A stretch of 64,000 bases of DNA from Bacteroidota bacterium (GCA_947477885.1 CANJUD010000001.1:172632-236631); one strand, 5' to 3'; numbered from the stretch's first letter, positions 17,017-25,483 are shown. Program-made: numbers and translations. The notes: generated from the sequence alone by a model not told the origin.

Positions 17017-17925
17017 GTGAACTGGACTACCGCCACCAAAGGATTCAAAGCCTACTTGCAACTAGAGAAGTCGCTCTCTGGAAATTCCATTGAAGCCTAT
17101 TTGCATGATGTAGAAAAACTAAAACAGTTTGCAAACCCCACTGATACTATTGTTATATTTCCGCTTCAAATCAAACTAGAACATTTGCAAGCTTTTGTAA
17201 AATGGGTGGTTCAATTGGGCATGAGCAATACCAGCCAAGCCCGCATAATATCAGGCATCAGGGCATTCTATAAATATTTGTTGATGGAGGATTTGATAAC
17301 CCAAAGCCCGGCAGAATTATTGGAACTTCCCAAACTTGCCCGCAAACTTCCCGACACACTTGACCATATAGAAATAGAAAAAATGCTCTCGCAAATTGAC
17401 TTGAGCAGACCCGATGGCCATCGAAACAAAGCTATTATCGAAACGATGTATAGTTGCGGTTTACGTGTAAGTGAAACCACAGGACTAAAAATTTCGGATG
17501 TATCATTTACAGGAGAATATATAAAAGTAACCGGCAAAGGAAACAAAGAAAGATTGGTTCCAATAGGTCAACCCGCACTAAAAGCAATTGATATATATAT
17601 AAAAGGTTTTCGCAACCAGATAGAAATTGATAAACACGCAACGGACATATTATTTCTGAACAGATTTGGAAGGGGACTTAGTAGAATATATATATTTACC
17701 CTCACCAAAAAACTTGCTGCGATGGCTGGAATAACAAAGAGCATAAGTCCGCACACCTTGCGACATTCATTTGCAACTGCACTCATAGAAGGCGGTGCCG
17801 ACCTTAGAGCCGTGCAGCAGATGCTCGGTCACGAAAGTATTACAACCACAGAAATATATACCCATCTGGACCGAGAATTTTTACGAAGTACACTCTTAGA
17901 TTTTCATCCGAGAGCTAAATCATAG
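17017..17925 (+). CDS. xerD: XerC/XerD-type tyrosine recombinase
   Basis: 302 residues, the size of XerC/XerD proteins that resolve chromosome dimers at dif. The start is GTG 17017. The N-terminal SAM-like core-binding domain covers about residues 1-95. The catalytic residues are visible: Arg150 in YSCGLRVSETTGL, Lys in VTGKGNKERLVP, HTLRHSF (His246, Arg249), LGHESITTTEIYTH with the His and the nucleophile Tyr. Being outside the ssrA islet and having normal Xer length, it is most likely the chromosomal Xer protein rather than an island integrase. XerC versus XerD cannot be decided from sequence alone. Confidence 0.92.
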   Translation: MNWTTATKGFKAYLQLEKSLSGNSIEAYLHDVEKLKQFANPTDTIVIFPLQIKLEHLQAFVKWVVQLGMSNTSQARIISGIRAFYKYLLMEDLITQSPAELLELPKLARKLPDTLDHIEIEKMLSQIDLSRPDGHRNKAIIETMYSCGLRVSETTGLKISDVSFTGEYIKVTGKGNKERLVPIGQPALKAIDIYIKGFRNQIEIDKHATDILFLNRFGRGLSRIYIFTLTKKLAAMAGITKSISPHTLRHSFATALIEGGADLRAVQQMLGHESITTTEIYTHLDREFLRSTLLDFHPRAKS

Positions 17926-18057
17926 TTCATGTTTGTCATCCTGAGTTTGTTTGGCATCCTGAGTTTATCGAAGGATAGATAAACATGAGTCGTGCTCCCC
18001 ATGGTCGCCTTCGATATCCAGAATTTTATTCGGGACAGACTAACAGAATTGTCAAAT

Positions 18058-18095
18058 AAAAAAGCCCGCTCATTAATTTGAGCGGGCTTTTTTAT
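18058..18095. terminator. Bidirectional terminator between xerD and the OmpA-type gene
   Basis: A perfect 9 bp GC-rich stem, 18064-18072 with 18079-18087, flanked by AAAAAA on the left and TTTTTT on the right. It lies between two convergent genes and can end transcription in both directions. The 17926-18050 stretch before it holds cctgagttt-type dispersed repeat fragments and no gene. Confidence 0.9.
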
Positions 18096-18109
18096 TATTT
18101 AGGCAGTCC

Positions 18110-18133
18110 ATGGTTGGTGTCCTCACCAACCAT
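18110..18133. repeat. GGTTGGTG/CACCAACC hairpin
   Basis: Perfect 10 bp arms 18110-18119 and 18124-18133 around a 4-base loop; same family as 12558-12598 and 57379-57400. It lies immediately past the stop of the OmpA-type gene. Confidence 0.75.
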
Positions 18134-18141
18134 AAGGATGA

Positions 18142-20745
18142 CTATTTAGTTATTTTTAATTCCACACGTCTATTTTTCTGACGGCCTTCTTCAGTATCAT
18201 TTTCAGCAACTGGACGCTTGTCGCCAAATCCTTCTGCTTTAATATGAGAAGTTGCAACACCTTTGCTAGCTAAATATCTCTTCACTTCCATTGCACGATC
18301 AAGACTCAACTTCAGATTTGCTGCGGGTTTACCCACATTGTCGGTATGACCGCTAATGGTGATTTTATAATCTGGATGTTTAACAAGTACACCTGCAAGT
18401 TCGCCCATGGCTGCTTTAGAAGACTCGGTAACAACCGATTTTCCGCTCGCGAATTCAAGATTATCGAAAGCACGTTTCAAGATATCTTGATCTTCTGCAT
18501 CAAGTTGAACAGCTTTTACAGTGTCTACAACTTTTACTAAAGGACACCCTAAGTTTAAGGGGTCACCGTATTGATCGGGGCAGTTATCATCTTTATCTGC
18601 AACGCCGTCTAGGTCACGGTCGGGGCATCCATTTAGTTTGGCCATACCGGGTTGGTCGGGACACTTATCTAAATTATCTACCACACCATCTCCATCGGTA
18701 TCGGGGCATCCTTTATTTTCTACTTTACCAGCTTTGTCAGGACATAAATCTATATCATTGGTTACACCATCGCCGTCGGTATCGGGACATCCTTGCGTAG
18801 CAAGTGGTCCTTTTTCATCGGGGCATTTATCTTCAGAATCTATGATACCATCATTGTCGCGGTCTGGGCATCCATCTTCGTTTTTACCAAACTCATCTGG
18901 ACACTTATCGTTCTTATCATATACTCCATCGCCATCACGGTCGGGGCAGCCTTTGTTAGCTTTGGTTCCTTTTTCATTGGGGCAAAGGTCTTCATCATCT
19001 GTTACGCCGTCACCATCAGTATCGGGGCACCCACGTAAGCTGAATGGTCCAGGCAAGGTGCGGCATTTATCTTCATCATCGGGTATACCATCACCATCGG
19101 TATCAGGGCATCCTTTGGCACTCCAAGCACCGGGCACATGTATACAATGATCTTTGCGATCTGATACACCATCCTTATCCCTGTCCTTGGGCTTACCTTT
19201 AAATATTGGAATAGTAGCACCAGTATATATATCTAAACCATTAAAATTATTAGAACCTAAAAATCCTCCTATATTATCAGAGCCAATAAAGAATACTCCT
19301 GTGCGAAGGAATAAACCCACATTAAGTTTTGAATATCCAAAGGTGGCGAGAATGGGCATGGAAACTTCAAACCAACGGAATTCGATACGAGGTGTTACGC
19401 CTAATAATGAATTAACTCTAAATCCAATACCATTTTTCGATTTAAGACTTTGCATTAAAACGCCACTTAAAAAGAAATGGCTTTTCACTCGATAATCAAA
19501 ATTGATATTGATTGAACCGGGCATATACCATCTAAAAGTGTGGCCATCAGTTTTAAATCCAAACACTTTGTTTAAACTTGAATCTAAATCGCCACTACTG
19601 CGAATTTTCAAATGATTAAGCTGTCCCCAATAGGCAGTATCGTTAATCTTAATATCACTTCGTGGTTGCAACTCATGGTATTTTATATACTCAGGATGGT
19701 CAGCAGGGCTTTCATATTTTATATACCCCATATTCATAATTGACACGCCAATTTTATACAGGTATTTAACCTTTCTATCGTCGTAGCGTGTTTCGCCGTC
19801 CATTGTATATTTATATTTTTCTATATCGGGTCGGTATTCATATTGGAAACCCAAATCGAATCCATAACCTTTGCCTAATATACTTTTGGGGAATAAATCT
19901 TTTCCTATAGAACCCGACCTAGGTGGTCCAGAATTTAGAATACCATAAAACTGTTCCCCCACCTGTCCGTATTTAATATCAGTTTGTACTGCAAAAAGAC
20001 TGTCTTTATTTACAAAGTTTACATTTACACCATTGTTTTGTACAAAAACAGCAGCAAGACCTTGGTAATATTTGAGGCTAAACCCACCTGTAAAGTAATG
20101 TTTTCCCATATCAACAATTTTGCGTGCATAGGATGCTGAGAGCTCTGTATATGCACCAATGTTTAAGCCGAACGAGTTATCGAATGTTAGTATGTTTAGA
20201 AGAGGCCTTGTTTTAGCAGAGTCGTCCAAACCAAACACTGCAAATCGAGCAAAAGGTTCAGCGATGTCGTTTACCTGCACCCCGGCCATTACCCTAGTGC
20301 CAATAGCTATCGTGTTTTTATTATTCCAGCTGTAGGAAAAAGAAGGGCCACGCACTTCGGCTGAAAGGTTGATATATTTTGCTTTACCATTGATGTTCTC
20401 ACCCAAATAGCTATTATCTTCTTTCCACGATTTTAGAGAGTCGGGCTTGTTATTACTATTAGTATAATAAAAATAATCCCAACTTTTTGTTTTGTCCGAT
20501 ACATGCTGCTTTATAAACTGATAACTGCTATACGGCAACTTTGCTTCAGCATAATTATTGGCAAAGTTTAAATTCATTGAAGCCAAGTTCACATATACAC
20601 GATAACGTGTATCAGCTAAAGTGGCGGGATTAAAATACATGCCATTGGTTCCAGCATAATTGCTACTTACAAATCCCTGAAAGTATTGGGCATTTGCATG
20701 GTGAAGCATAAAAATAATAAATGTGAGGCTGAATAATTTTTTCAT
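18142..20745 (-). CDS. OmpA family outer membrane protein with DUF5723 and thrombospondin type 3 repeats
   Basis: 867 residues. Signal peptide MKKLFSLTFIIFMLHHANA. Residues about 20-500 form a beta-rich domain resembling DUF5723 (NPATLADTRYRVYVNLASMN near the start), probably an outer-membrane barrel. Residues about 505-735 contain eight calcium-binding thrombospondin type 3 repeats of the form D-T/R-D-x-D-G-V-x-D followed by C-P. The C-terminal 115 residues are an OmpA peptidoglycan-binding domain (ISGHTDNVGKPAANLKLSLD, then GDKRPVAENDTEEGRQKNRR). It likely anchors the outer membrane to peptidoglycan. The DNA of the repeat region is itself repetitive, which gives long but meaningless frames on the other strand. 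Single gene with a terminator at 18058-18095. Confidence 0.9.
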   Translation of the reverse strand: MKKLFSLTFIIFMLHHANAQYFQGFVSSNYAGTNGMYFNPATLADTRYRVYVNLASMNLNFANNYAEAKLPYSSYQFIKQHVSDKTKSWDYFYYTNSNNKPDSLKSWKEDNSYLGENINGKAKYINLSAEVRGPSFSYSWNNKNTIAIGTRVMAGVQVNDIAEPFARFAVFGLDDSAKTRPLLNILTFDNSFGLNIGAYTELSASYARKIVDMGKHYFTGGFSLKYYQGLAAVFVQNNGVNVNFVNKDSLFAVQTDIKYGQVGEQFYGILNSGPPRSGSIGKDLFPKSILGKGYGFDLGFQYEYRPDIEKYKYTMDGETRYDDRKVKYLYKIGVSIMNMGYIKYESPADHPEYIKYHELQPRSDIKINDTAYWGQLNHLKIRSSGDLDSSLNKVFGFKTDGHTFRWYMPGSININFDYRVKSHFFLSGVLMQSLKSKNGIGFRVNSLLGVTPRIEFRWFEVSMPILATFGYSKLNVGLFLRTGVFFIGSDNIGGFLGSNNFNGLDIYTGATIPIFKGKPKDRDKDGVSDRKDHCIHVPGAWSAKGCPDTDGDGIPDDEDKCRTLPGPFSLRGCPDTDGDGVTDDEDLCPNEKGTKANKGCPDRDGDGVYDKNDKCPDEFGKNEDGCPDRDNDGIIDSEDKCPDEKGPLATQGCPDTDGDGVTNDIDLCPDKAGKVENKGCPDTDGDGVVDNLDKCPDQPGMAKLNGCPDRDLDGVADKDDNCPDQYGDPLNLGCPLVKVVDTVKAVQLDAEDQDILKRAFDNLEFASGKSVVTESSKAAMGELAGVLVKHPDYKITISGHTDNVGKPAANLKLSLDRAMEVKRYLASKGVATSHIKAEGFGDKRPVAENDTEEGRQKNRRVELKITK

Positions 20746-20909
20746 TGATTTTAGATTTGTTAGGAAAATATCTTTATAAACGCTGCAATATTAAACAGTG
20801 CGCATTAAAAAAAGGTTAATAAAAACACAAACAATATGGTGTTCGGATGTTAATAAAAAACTAGAAAGCGTACATTAAATCATAATCACCCTCTATTTTT
20901 CTCAATTAT

Positions 20910-21623
20910 TTATATATAATCCATCAACTTTTTTAGGTAGTTGATTTCAATCATGTTGTCATGTATCCTTTGCTCTTCGTGATGTGGGTTGAACCAAATT
21001 GGGTAAATACCTGCATTATATGCACCTACCACATCCGAATCTATATTATCACCCACCATTAATGTGTTACTAGCCAAACCGTTAGTTATCGACAACGCGG
21101 TTTCAAACACTTTCTTGTGTGGTTTTTGCACCCCTATTTTTTCGGTGATAATAATATGCTCTTCCTTAAAATAAGGCATTAGGCCTGAATGGTTCATTTT
21201 GTTGAAAGTAGCTTCCAGAAAGCCATTGGTAATGATAGCGATTGTATATTTTTGTGAAGCATGTTCCAAAACTTCATGCACACCATCAAATATATGTGGC
21301 ATGCGTGTACAATGTTCTACGTACTGATCGCCAAACAGGTCCACATCGAAGTTAATATTTACTCCCACTGCACCAAACGCCTCACGAAAACGACGGTAAC
21401 GAAGCTCATCCTTACTTATTTTTTGATGATTATATAAATGCCACATTTCCCTGTTAGTGGTTTTATATTGTGCGATAAATAAATTTGAAAGAGGACTGTT
21501 GATAGGAGAGATATCGTATTTTTCTAAAAGTATCGCTAAAGTCTCTGATGAGTTTCTTTCGAAATCCCACAGCGTATGGTCGAGGTCAAAAAAAATATGG
21601 GTTATTAAATTTGGTATTTGCAC
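20910..21623 (-). CDS. HAD-like phosphatase, YjjG type
   Basis: 237 residues. HAD motif I IFFDLDHTLWDFERNS (nucleophile Asp in DLDHT), motif II IITNGF, Lys motif in KIGVQKPHKKVFE, motif IV VGDNIDSDVVGAYNAGI. The helical cap between motifs I and II and the overall pattern match the YjjG/YfnB noncanonical pyrimidine nucleotidase subfamily. The true substrate is not determinable from sequence. It stands alone: 164 bases after it on the minus strand begins the OmpA-type gene with no obvious link. Confidence 0.88.
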   Translation of the reverse strand: MQIPNLITHIFFDLDHTLWDFERNSSETLAILLEKYDISPINSPLSNLFIAQYKTTNREMWHLYNHQKISKDELRYRRFREAFGAVGVNINFDVDLFGDQYVEHCTRMPHIFDGVHEVLEHASQKYTIAIITNGFLEATFNKMNHSGLMPYFKEEHIIITEKIGVQKPHKKVFETALSITNGLASNTLMVGDNIDSDVVGAYNAGIYPIWFNPHHEEQRIHDNMIEINYLKKLMDYI

Positions 21624-21795
21624 AGTGCTGCAAATGTGCGTTATTTGAATAATATATACTGACCAAAATTATGGACAATAATTGTAGGTCTCCTCAAAAT
21701 GTTTACAATAAATTATTTGAGTGTTGAAAAAAAGTATCCTAATTTCGCCTCCACTCAAAACGATAAAAAAACAACCCAAATAACTGTCAGAAATT

Positions 21796-22719
21796 ATGAA
21801 CATGGAATCAACCCCCCAAGAACGCAAATCAGGATCGAGCAAAGTAATTGTAGTAGTAGCATTGATACTGCTAATAGGTGCCGACGTCTTTCTCCTGTGG
21901 CAATTGTTCGACACCAAAGAAGATTTTAAGGAAGCAAATGCTATTAATAAGGTTCAAAAAACCACTATTGATTCCCTTAATATTCAAATTGATGAATTGG
22001 AGGCCAAGCTTAAAGAATTGGAGAGACAAAAAGAAGAACTGGGAATATCAGATAGCACCCACCAAGCAGAAATTGACCAGCTTCGCAAGATGATAGCTAT
22101 AAGTAGAACTGTTGTAAAAGGTGGAAATCCTGCAGAAATAACCAAACTAAAGAGTGAACTAAAAAAGGCAAACGAGAAAGCTGATGCGGAAAGAATGCGT
22201 GCTGATGCAGATAAAAGTATGCTTAGCAGAGAAGTGAGGGAAGCCAGAGATAGTGCGGAAAAAGCCAGAGTACTAGCAGAAAAACTCACCAGAGATAAAA
22301 GCAGTCTTACCAAGAAAATAAAAGAAGGCTCTGCATTAAAAGCAGATAATATTATAGGGATGGGTATAAAGGTAACTAGCAAGGGAGACGTGCCTACCCC
22401 CAAAGCAAAGAGAGCAAACAAAGTAAAAGTGACTTGCAAAATTCAACAAAACTTGATAGCTGACCCAGGGCCGAAAACGATATATATGCGTGTACTTGAT
22501 CCATCGAGGCAGATTATTACCTCAAATGCTAACGAGAAATTTACTTTTGAAGGAAGCGAGTTACCATTCACATATAGTCAGGAAATAGATTATCAAAATA
22601 AAGACCGTGAGGTAAACATGAAATTTGGAAAATCAACCGCATTTGGTAAAGGTGCTTATACCGTAGAAATATATGAAGGCGGCTTGATGATAGGTAAATC
22701 ATCATTCACACTTAAATAA
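21796..22719 (+). CDS. Membrane-anchored coiled-coil protein
   Basis: 307 residues. After 15 polar residues comes one transmembrane helix (KVIVVVALILLIGADVFLLW, residues about 16-36), then a long charged coiled coil to about residue 185 rich in Lys, Glu and Ala, then a beta-rich C-terminal domain (VTCKIQQNLIADPGPKTIYM, ending GGLMIGKSSFTLK). The layout of one anchor, a coiled-coil stalk and a globular periplasmic end suggests a cell-envelope spacer. I recognise no family name. Upstream, TAATTTCG at 21740-21747 is a near match to the -7 box, and a terminator hairpin follows at 22771. Confidence 0.7.
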   Translation: MNMESTPQERKSGSSKVIVVVALILLIGADVFLLWQLFDTKEDFKEANAINKVQKTTIDSLNIQIDELEAKLKELERQKEELGISDSTHQAEIDQLRKMIAISRTVVKGGNPAEITKLKSELKKANEKADAERMRADADKSMLSREVREARDSAEKARVLAEKLTRDKSSLTKKIKEGSALKADNIIGMGIKVTSKGDVPTPKAKRANKVKVTCKIQQNLIADPGPKTIYMRVLDPSRQIITSNANEKFTFEGSELPFTYSQEIDYQNKDREVNMKFGKSTAFGKGAYTVEIYEGGLMIGKSSFTLK

Positions 22720-22770
22720 TAATATTGTTTCGAAACCTAGTTATTATATATAATAATTGAGGTTCAATCT

Positions 22771-22803
22771 AAAACCCTTGCTCTAATGCGAGGGTTTTTT
22801 ATT
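22771..22803 (+). terminator. Terminator of the coiled-coil protein gene
   Basis: AACCCTTGC and GCGAGGGTT pair (one G-U) around TCTAAT and are followed by TTTTTT. It lies 52 bases past the stop at 22719. Confidence 0.85.
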
Positions 22804-22870
22804 TTATACGTTTCAAAGAAATTAATTTTATTATTATCACTTCTGTACCGTATTTTGTGTTCCCAAAAAA

Positions 22871-23035
22871 ATGGACGAGGTACAAGAAGAAATAAAACCA
22901 CAAAAATATAAATGGCTTAAAAAGCTAGGTATATGGACCGTGGTGTTCTTTATTGTAAAAGGAACAATAAGCACCATACTTATATACTACTTCGGAAAAG
23001 GAATTTGGGAATATGTGGGAGAATGGTTCAAGTAA
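22871..23035 (+). CDS. Small single-pass membrane protein
   Basis: 54 residues: a charged N-terminus (MDEVQEEIKPQKYKWLKK), one hydrophobic helix (about residues 20-42, with WTVVFFIVKGTISTILIYYF) and a short aromatic tail. It is preceded by a GTATTTTGTG box-like sequence at 22849-22858 and lies between the coiled-coil gene and ssrA. Small proteins of this shape occur widely in Bacteroidota, but I cannot name a family. Its stop is directly followed by the CAGT palindrome. Confidence 0.6.
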   Translation: MDEVQEEIKPQKYKWLKKLGIWTVVFFIVKGTISTILIYYFGKGIWEYVGEWFK

Positions 23036-23162
23036 GTGGTCAGTAAACAGTAGTCAGTAGTCAGTGCCATACGGCAGCAAACTTGACCGTTTGTTCCGAA
23101 ATGTTGGAGCAAATCGGGATTATATAGCCGTATGGCACTGACCACTGTTTACTAACCACTGT
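23036..23162. repeat. CAGT-type palindromic repeat, second copy
   Basis: The left arm (23036-23075) and right arm (about 23127-23160) are imperfect reverse complements; the left arm carries one extra 7-base tagtcag unit. The outer part matches the 8466-8540 element, and both copies contain GCCGTATGGCACTGAC/GCCGAATGGCACTGAC next to the right arm. It ends 12 bases before ssrA, so it lies in or over the ssrA promoter region. Confidence 0.8.
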
Positions 23163-23173
23163 ATACTAATATT

Positions 23174-23548
23174 GGGGCTGACCGGAATTGACGGGATGTG
23201 AGGCCCGGGGGTAAGCATGCAGTGCCTTGTAAGGGAGCACTTTAATCTGAACTTTCACGCTGTAACAGGCAACAATTCATTACAATTAGCTGCCTAATCG
23301 GTTAGATTACGCACTCGCTAGTCGTTTGCAGGAACTTCGCCCCAACAGCACCTGAGCACAGACGATCAAAACCCCGTTGGGGACTTTTGGCTACCGTGGT
23401 TACGGGTTTCCAAATGTATTAGTAACCTAAGGAATAAGTTGGTGAGCGGGACTCCTGCCTATTCTCTAAAATTAAATTTCCTGACAAGCATGTAGAAAGC
23501 TCTAACGAGTCCCATCTCCGGACCAGGGTTCGACTCCCTGCAGCTCCA
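23174..23548 (+). ncRNA. ssrA: tmRNA (ssrA)
   Basis: Transfer-messenger RNA that rescues stalled ribosomes with SmpB. The 5' end GGGGCTGACC pairs with the 3' end CAGCTCC (acceptor stem with one G-U), and the T arm is GGACCAGGGTTCGACTCCCTG. The start of the tag frame is at 23268: it reads GNNSLQLAA then stop (23268-23297), so the appended peptide would be A-GNNSLQLAA. The LAA end is the normal protease signal. CCA is not encoded. Its 3' end is duplicated at 25470-25483, and its probable original terminator now lies 1.9 kb away at 25483-25521. Confidence 0.95.
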
Positions 23549-23550
23549 CA
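23537..23550 (+). repeat. attL-like copy of the ssrA-end direct repeat
   Basis: CCTGCAGCTCCACA, the functional tmRNA 3' end. Identical to 25470-25483. Confidence 0.75.
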
Positions 23551-23696
23551 CTATTAAAATGTAATAGCCTGTAAATTAGTATATTTATGGGCTTTATGTT
23601 TTATTTACACTCCAAATTTACACTCCATTAGTGGGTTTAACTCATACTTTTAAGAGCAACACAAGGTTTAATTTTCTGTTCAAAAAATATCATTTG

Positions 23697-23749
23697 ATAC
23701 CCCTCTTCTTTTTTCGCAATTACACGCGAAAACATAAATACGGCGGTTA
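23697..23749. repeat. Islet direct repeat, copy A
   Basis: 53 bases nearly identical to 24394-24446, sharing ATACCCCTCTT, a T run, TTACACGCGAAAACATAAA and ACGGCGGTTA with about 6-7 mismatches. Read on the minus strand both begin ATG TTT TCG CGT GTA (MFSRV) and keep the AKK/TKK-x-EGY pattern, so they may be remnants of a duplicated gene start. Confidence 0.75.
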
Positions 23750-23838
23750 CAATTGCGAAGGTTGTAAAGATTTTACCGGATACCCGCAAAAAATCAAGTG
23801 CTATATTTACTAAAACAACCCCAATGTTAATATTCCAA

Positions 23839-24270
23839 TCAAAATAAACCTGTAGCTGATGCAACTGCGGTAATCCCGATGGCCAAAATAAAAAGAATTG
23901 TAAGCATACAACCTTTATTGCCAGCAGAAACATTTTTCAATTCCTCATCTGCTGCACCAGTCAAAGCCTTACTAAATCGCTCCAAAAAAGCATCAATCAT
24001 TTTATCAACTGTGACTTGATGGCCACTATTTCTGATTTTTTCAGAAACCACAATATGGATACTGGTTTTGCTGTTTTCCAAAGATTTTAAAGTAACATTC
24101 ATTGAAATAGTTTCAAGCCCAGTAAGTTTTCCAATGCGATATGTGTTCAATATGTCATTTTGAGAATGCATAGCGTAGGCTCCTACTTTTACGGTTCTTT
24201 CAATATCCTGCTTTACTTTTTCCATTGGAAAATCTAAATCAAGGGTTCTTTCGATGTTTAGTGATGACAT
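23839..24270 (-). CDS. Islet hypothetical protein with C-terminal membrane helix
   Basis: 143 residues. A soluble N-terminal part of about 115 residues with alternating strands and helices (LDLDFPMEKVKQDIERTVKV, then SIHIVVSEKIRN) is followed by a glycine-containing hydrophobic helix (GCMLTILFILAIGITAVASA). The pattern of a small sterol-carrier/SRPBCC-like domain with a tail anchor is possible but I cannot confirm it. It has its own -7 box at 24284-24291 and lies inside the ssrA islet, flanked by the duplicated 53 bp sequence. Confidence 0.65.
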   Translation of the reverse strand: MSSLNIERTLDLDFPMEKVKQDIERTVKVGAYAMHSQNDILNTYRIGKLTGLETISMNVTLKSLENSKTSIHIVVSEKIRNSGHQVTVDKMIDAFLERFSKALTGAADEELKNVSAGNKGCMLTILFILAIGITAVASATGLF

Positions 24271-24283
24271 AATTTTTTTTTTG

Positions 24284-24291
24284 CAAATGTA
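24284..24291 (-). promoter_or_regulatory. Bacteroidota -7 box of the islet gene
   Basis: On the minus strand TACATTTG fits TAnnTTTG and lies 13 bases before the ATG at 24270. 24292-24586 contains copy B of the islet repeat and otherwise no gene that I can see. Confidence 0.5.
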
Positions 24292-24393
24292 AAAGCAAAT
24301 GACAAAATAAGTACTTTAAAAAAAGAGGTATTGTTGCTTTAAAACAATTTTTAGTTTAACCCACACCTATAATTCCAAATAATACTCAAAATA

Positions 24394-24446
24394 ATACCCC
24401 TCTTGTTTTTTAGTATTTACACGCGAAAACATAAACACGGCGGTTA
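24394..24446. repeat. Islet direct repeat, copy B
   Basis: Second copy of the 53-base sequence at 23697-23749. The two copies flank the 143-residue gene at 23839-24270. Confidence 0.75.
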
Positions 24447-24586
24447 ATCTTCGTAATGTGTAGAGATTTGACCCCTGCCCCCTTTTGTTTCAAAAATCGT
24501 AAAGTAGATTTGACTTGGCGATGTGGCGGACTTAGAAGCACTATGCTTTCAAATTGCCACTAAAGTTTATATCCCTGATAATAATA

Positions 24587-24934
24587 TTAATTTCTACAAT
24601 CGATCATTACTGTTCCTCCTTCACTAATGTATACTTTGTTGACTCTGCTATCATCTTTATAATGCCCTTCTAAGTCTTTCCTTAAGTCCTCATATTCTTC
24701 ATTACTCACAGCCTTTAAAACTTTTACATTAATTAATCGCCCTATGGGAGTTATTGAATAAAGTCCATCGGTTGTTGTTTTCGAGTGTTCTGAACCTCCA
24801 AGCAATCCGTAGCTGCTATAATCTGTTTGTAATGATTGTACAAATGCATCTGTTTCCTTAAATAACTCATCCTTGCTTGGAGAGCATCCAATAACAAAAA
24901 TCAAACTAATAAAATAAACTAGTATTTTCCTCAT
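24587..24934 (-). CDS. Islet lipoprotein
   Basis: 115 residues from ATG 24934 (MRKILVYFISLIFVIGC): a short signal ending in the lipobox FVIGC. A longer start at 24964 would place ten polar residues before the signal and is rejected. The mature part (SPSKDELFKETDAFVQSLQT and a GRLINVKVLKAVSNEEYEDL stretch) has no known motif. It follows the broken gene at 24946-25094 on the same strand, inside the islet. Confidence 0.6.
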   Translation of the reverse strand: MRKILVYFISLIFVIGCSPSKDELFKETDAFVQSLQTDYSSYGLLGGSEHSKTTTDGLYSITPIGRLINVKVLKAVSNEEYEDLRKDLEGHYKDDSRVNKVYISEGGTVMIDCRN

Positions 24935-24945
24935 TTTTTTAACCC

Positions 24946-25094
24946 CTATTTGTGTCGGGTGCAACTTTTAATTTCTCCTGTTCTAACGGCTTCACAGGTA
25001 TTGCCATTGTCCGTAATTAAAAAATTGCAACTTCAAACTCCGTTTTGAGTTCAATTTCTGACTTATCGGTTTTTTGTAATTGATCATTTGCCAT
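24946..25094 (-). pseudogene. Frameshifted small islet gene
   Basis: From ATG 25094 the frame reads MANDQLQKTDKSEIELKTEF and EVAIF and stops at 25017 within a 6-T run. With one extra T the frame would continue LITDNGNTCEAVRTGEIKSC to a stop at 24946. The coherent continuation suggests one gene of about 48 residues broken by a single-base change (or a homopolymer error). Function unknown. Confidence 0.4.
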
Positions 25095-25132
25095 TGGGCA
25101 AATGTAATAATAAACTTCTAAATCCTATAAAA

Positions 25133-25381
25133 TTAAGTAACTACCATTCCAGTAATAACTTTGATTTCAACTTGCTCAAAATCTATTTTTGTCGGCGAAT
25201 AGTCCCCTTCCATTCGGTTAAGTTCAGCTATTGCCCTAATTCTATCAGACCATACAGGAATATTATTACCTTCAATTATTGTTTCCCCTGTAGCAATTTG
25301 GGAAAATATTACCAGTTAGCTTAACATCGCTATATCAATGCGGTCAGAAACAACTATACTTGGATTTAGTTCTTTTGCCAT
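25133..25381 (-). pseudogene. Broken islet gene, phage terminase small subunit-like
   Basis: From ATG 25381 (MAKELNPSIVVSDRIDIAML) the frame stops at 25316. An adjacent frame continues VIFSQIATGETIIEGNNIPV, then WSDRIRAIAELNRMEGDYSP TKID-type sequence, ending at 25133. The 'RIRAIAELNRMEGDYSPTK' pattern recalls DNA-binding small terminase subunits of phages, which would fit a decayed prophage at ssrA. This is pattern memory only, not a database result. 25382-25469 shows nothing further. Confidence 0.4.
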
Positions 25382-25469
25382 AGTGTAAGTTGAGTATTTC
25401 TATGATGCAACCAAAAAACTACTACTTTAAAGCCATATAAATATTATTTTAGTTTTTGCAGTTAATGAG

Positions 25470-25483
25470 CCTGCAGCTCCACA
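25470..25483 (+). repeat. attR-like copy of the ssrA-end direct repeat
   Basis: CCTGCAGCTCCACA, identical to the tmRNA 3' end over 14 bases; the sequence to its left (ttaatgag) no longer matches the T arm, and a terminator follows directly. Confidence 0.75.

Larger units (their letters stand above)
23537..25483. mobile_element. Remnant islet integrated at the 3' end of ssrA
   Basis: A 14 bp direct repeat (CCTGCAGCTCCACA) occurs at the tmRNA 3' end (23537-23550) and at 25470-25483. The latter runs straight into a strong terminator, as expected of the original ssrA 3' flank. Between the copies are about 1.9 kb with two small intact minus-strand genes, two broken ones and a duplicated 53 bp sequence. 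tmRNA 3' ends are well-known attachment sites for tyrosine-recombinase islands. No integrase remains, so the element could not move on its own. The att interpretation is inference from the repeat and the displaced terminator. Confidence 0.75.

Noticed and set aside
17017-17925. xerD as the integrase of the ssrA islet
   Set aside because: It is 5 kb away from the islet, outside the 14 bp repeats, and has the length and motifs of a housekeeping Xer recombinase.
18638-19150. 170-residue plus-strand frame rich in Ser, Pro and His
   Set aside because: It is the reverse shadow of the thombospondin type 3 repeats in the OmpA-type gene.
18640-19150. Tandem DNA repeats as a possible CRISPR or satellite
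   Set aside because: The period follows the 3-codon-phased protein repeats D-x-D-x-D-G of a coding gene; there are no spacers.
23637-23933. 98-residue minus-strand frame over islet repeat A
   Set aside because: Its first part overlaps the end of the 143-residue gene in another frame; only the MFSRV part near the repeat seems of interest and it is reported as a repeat.
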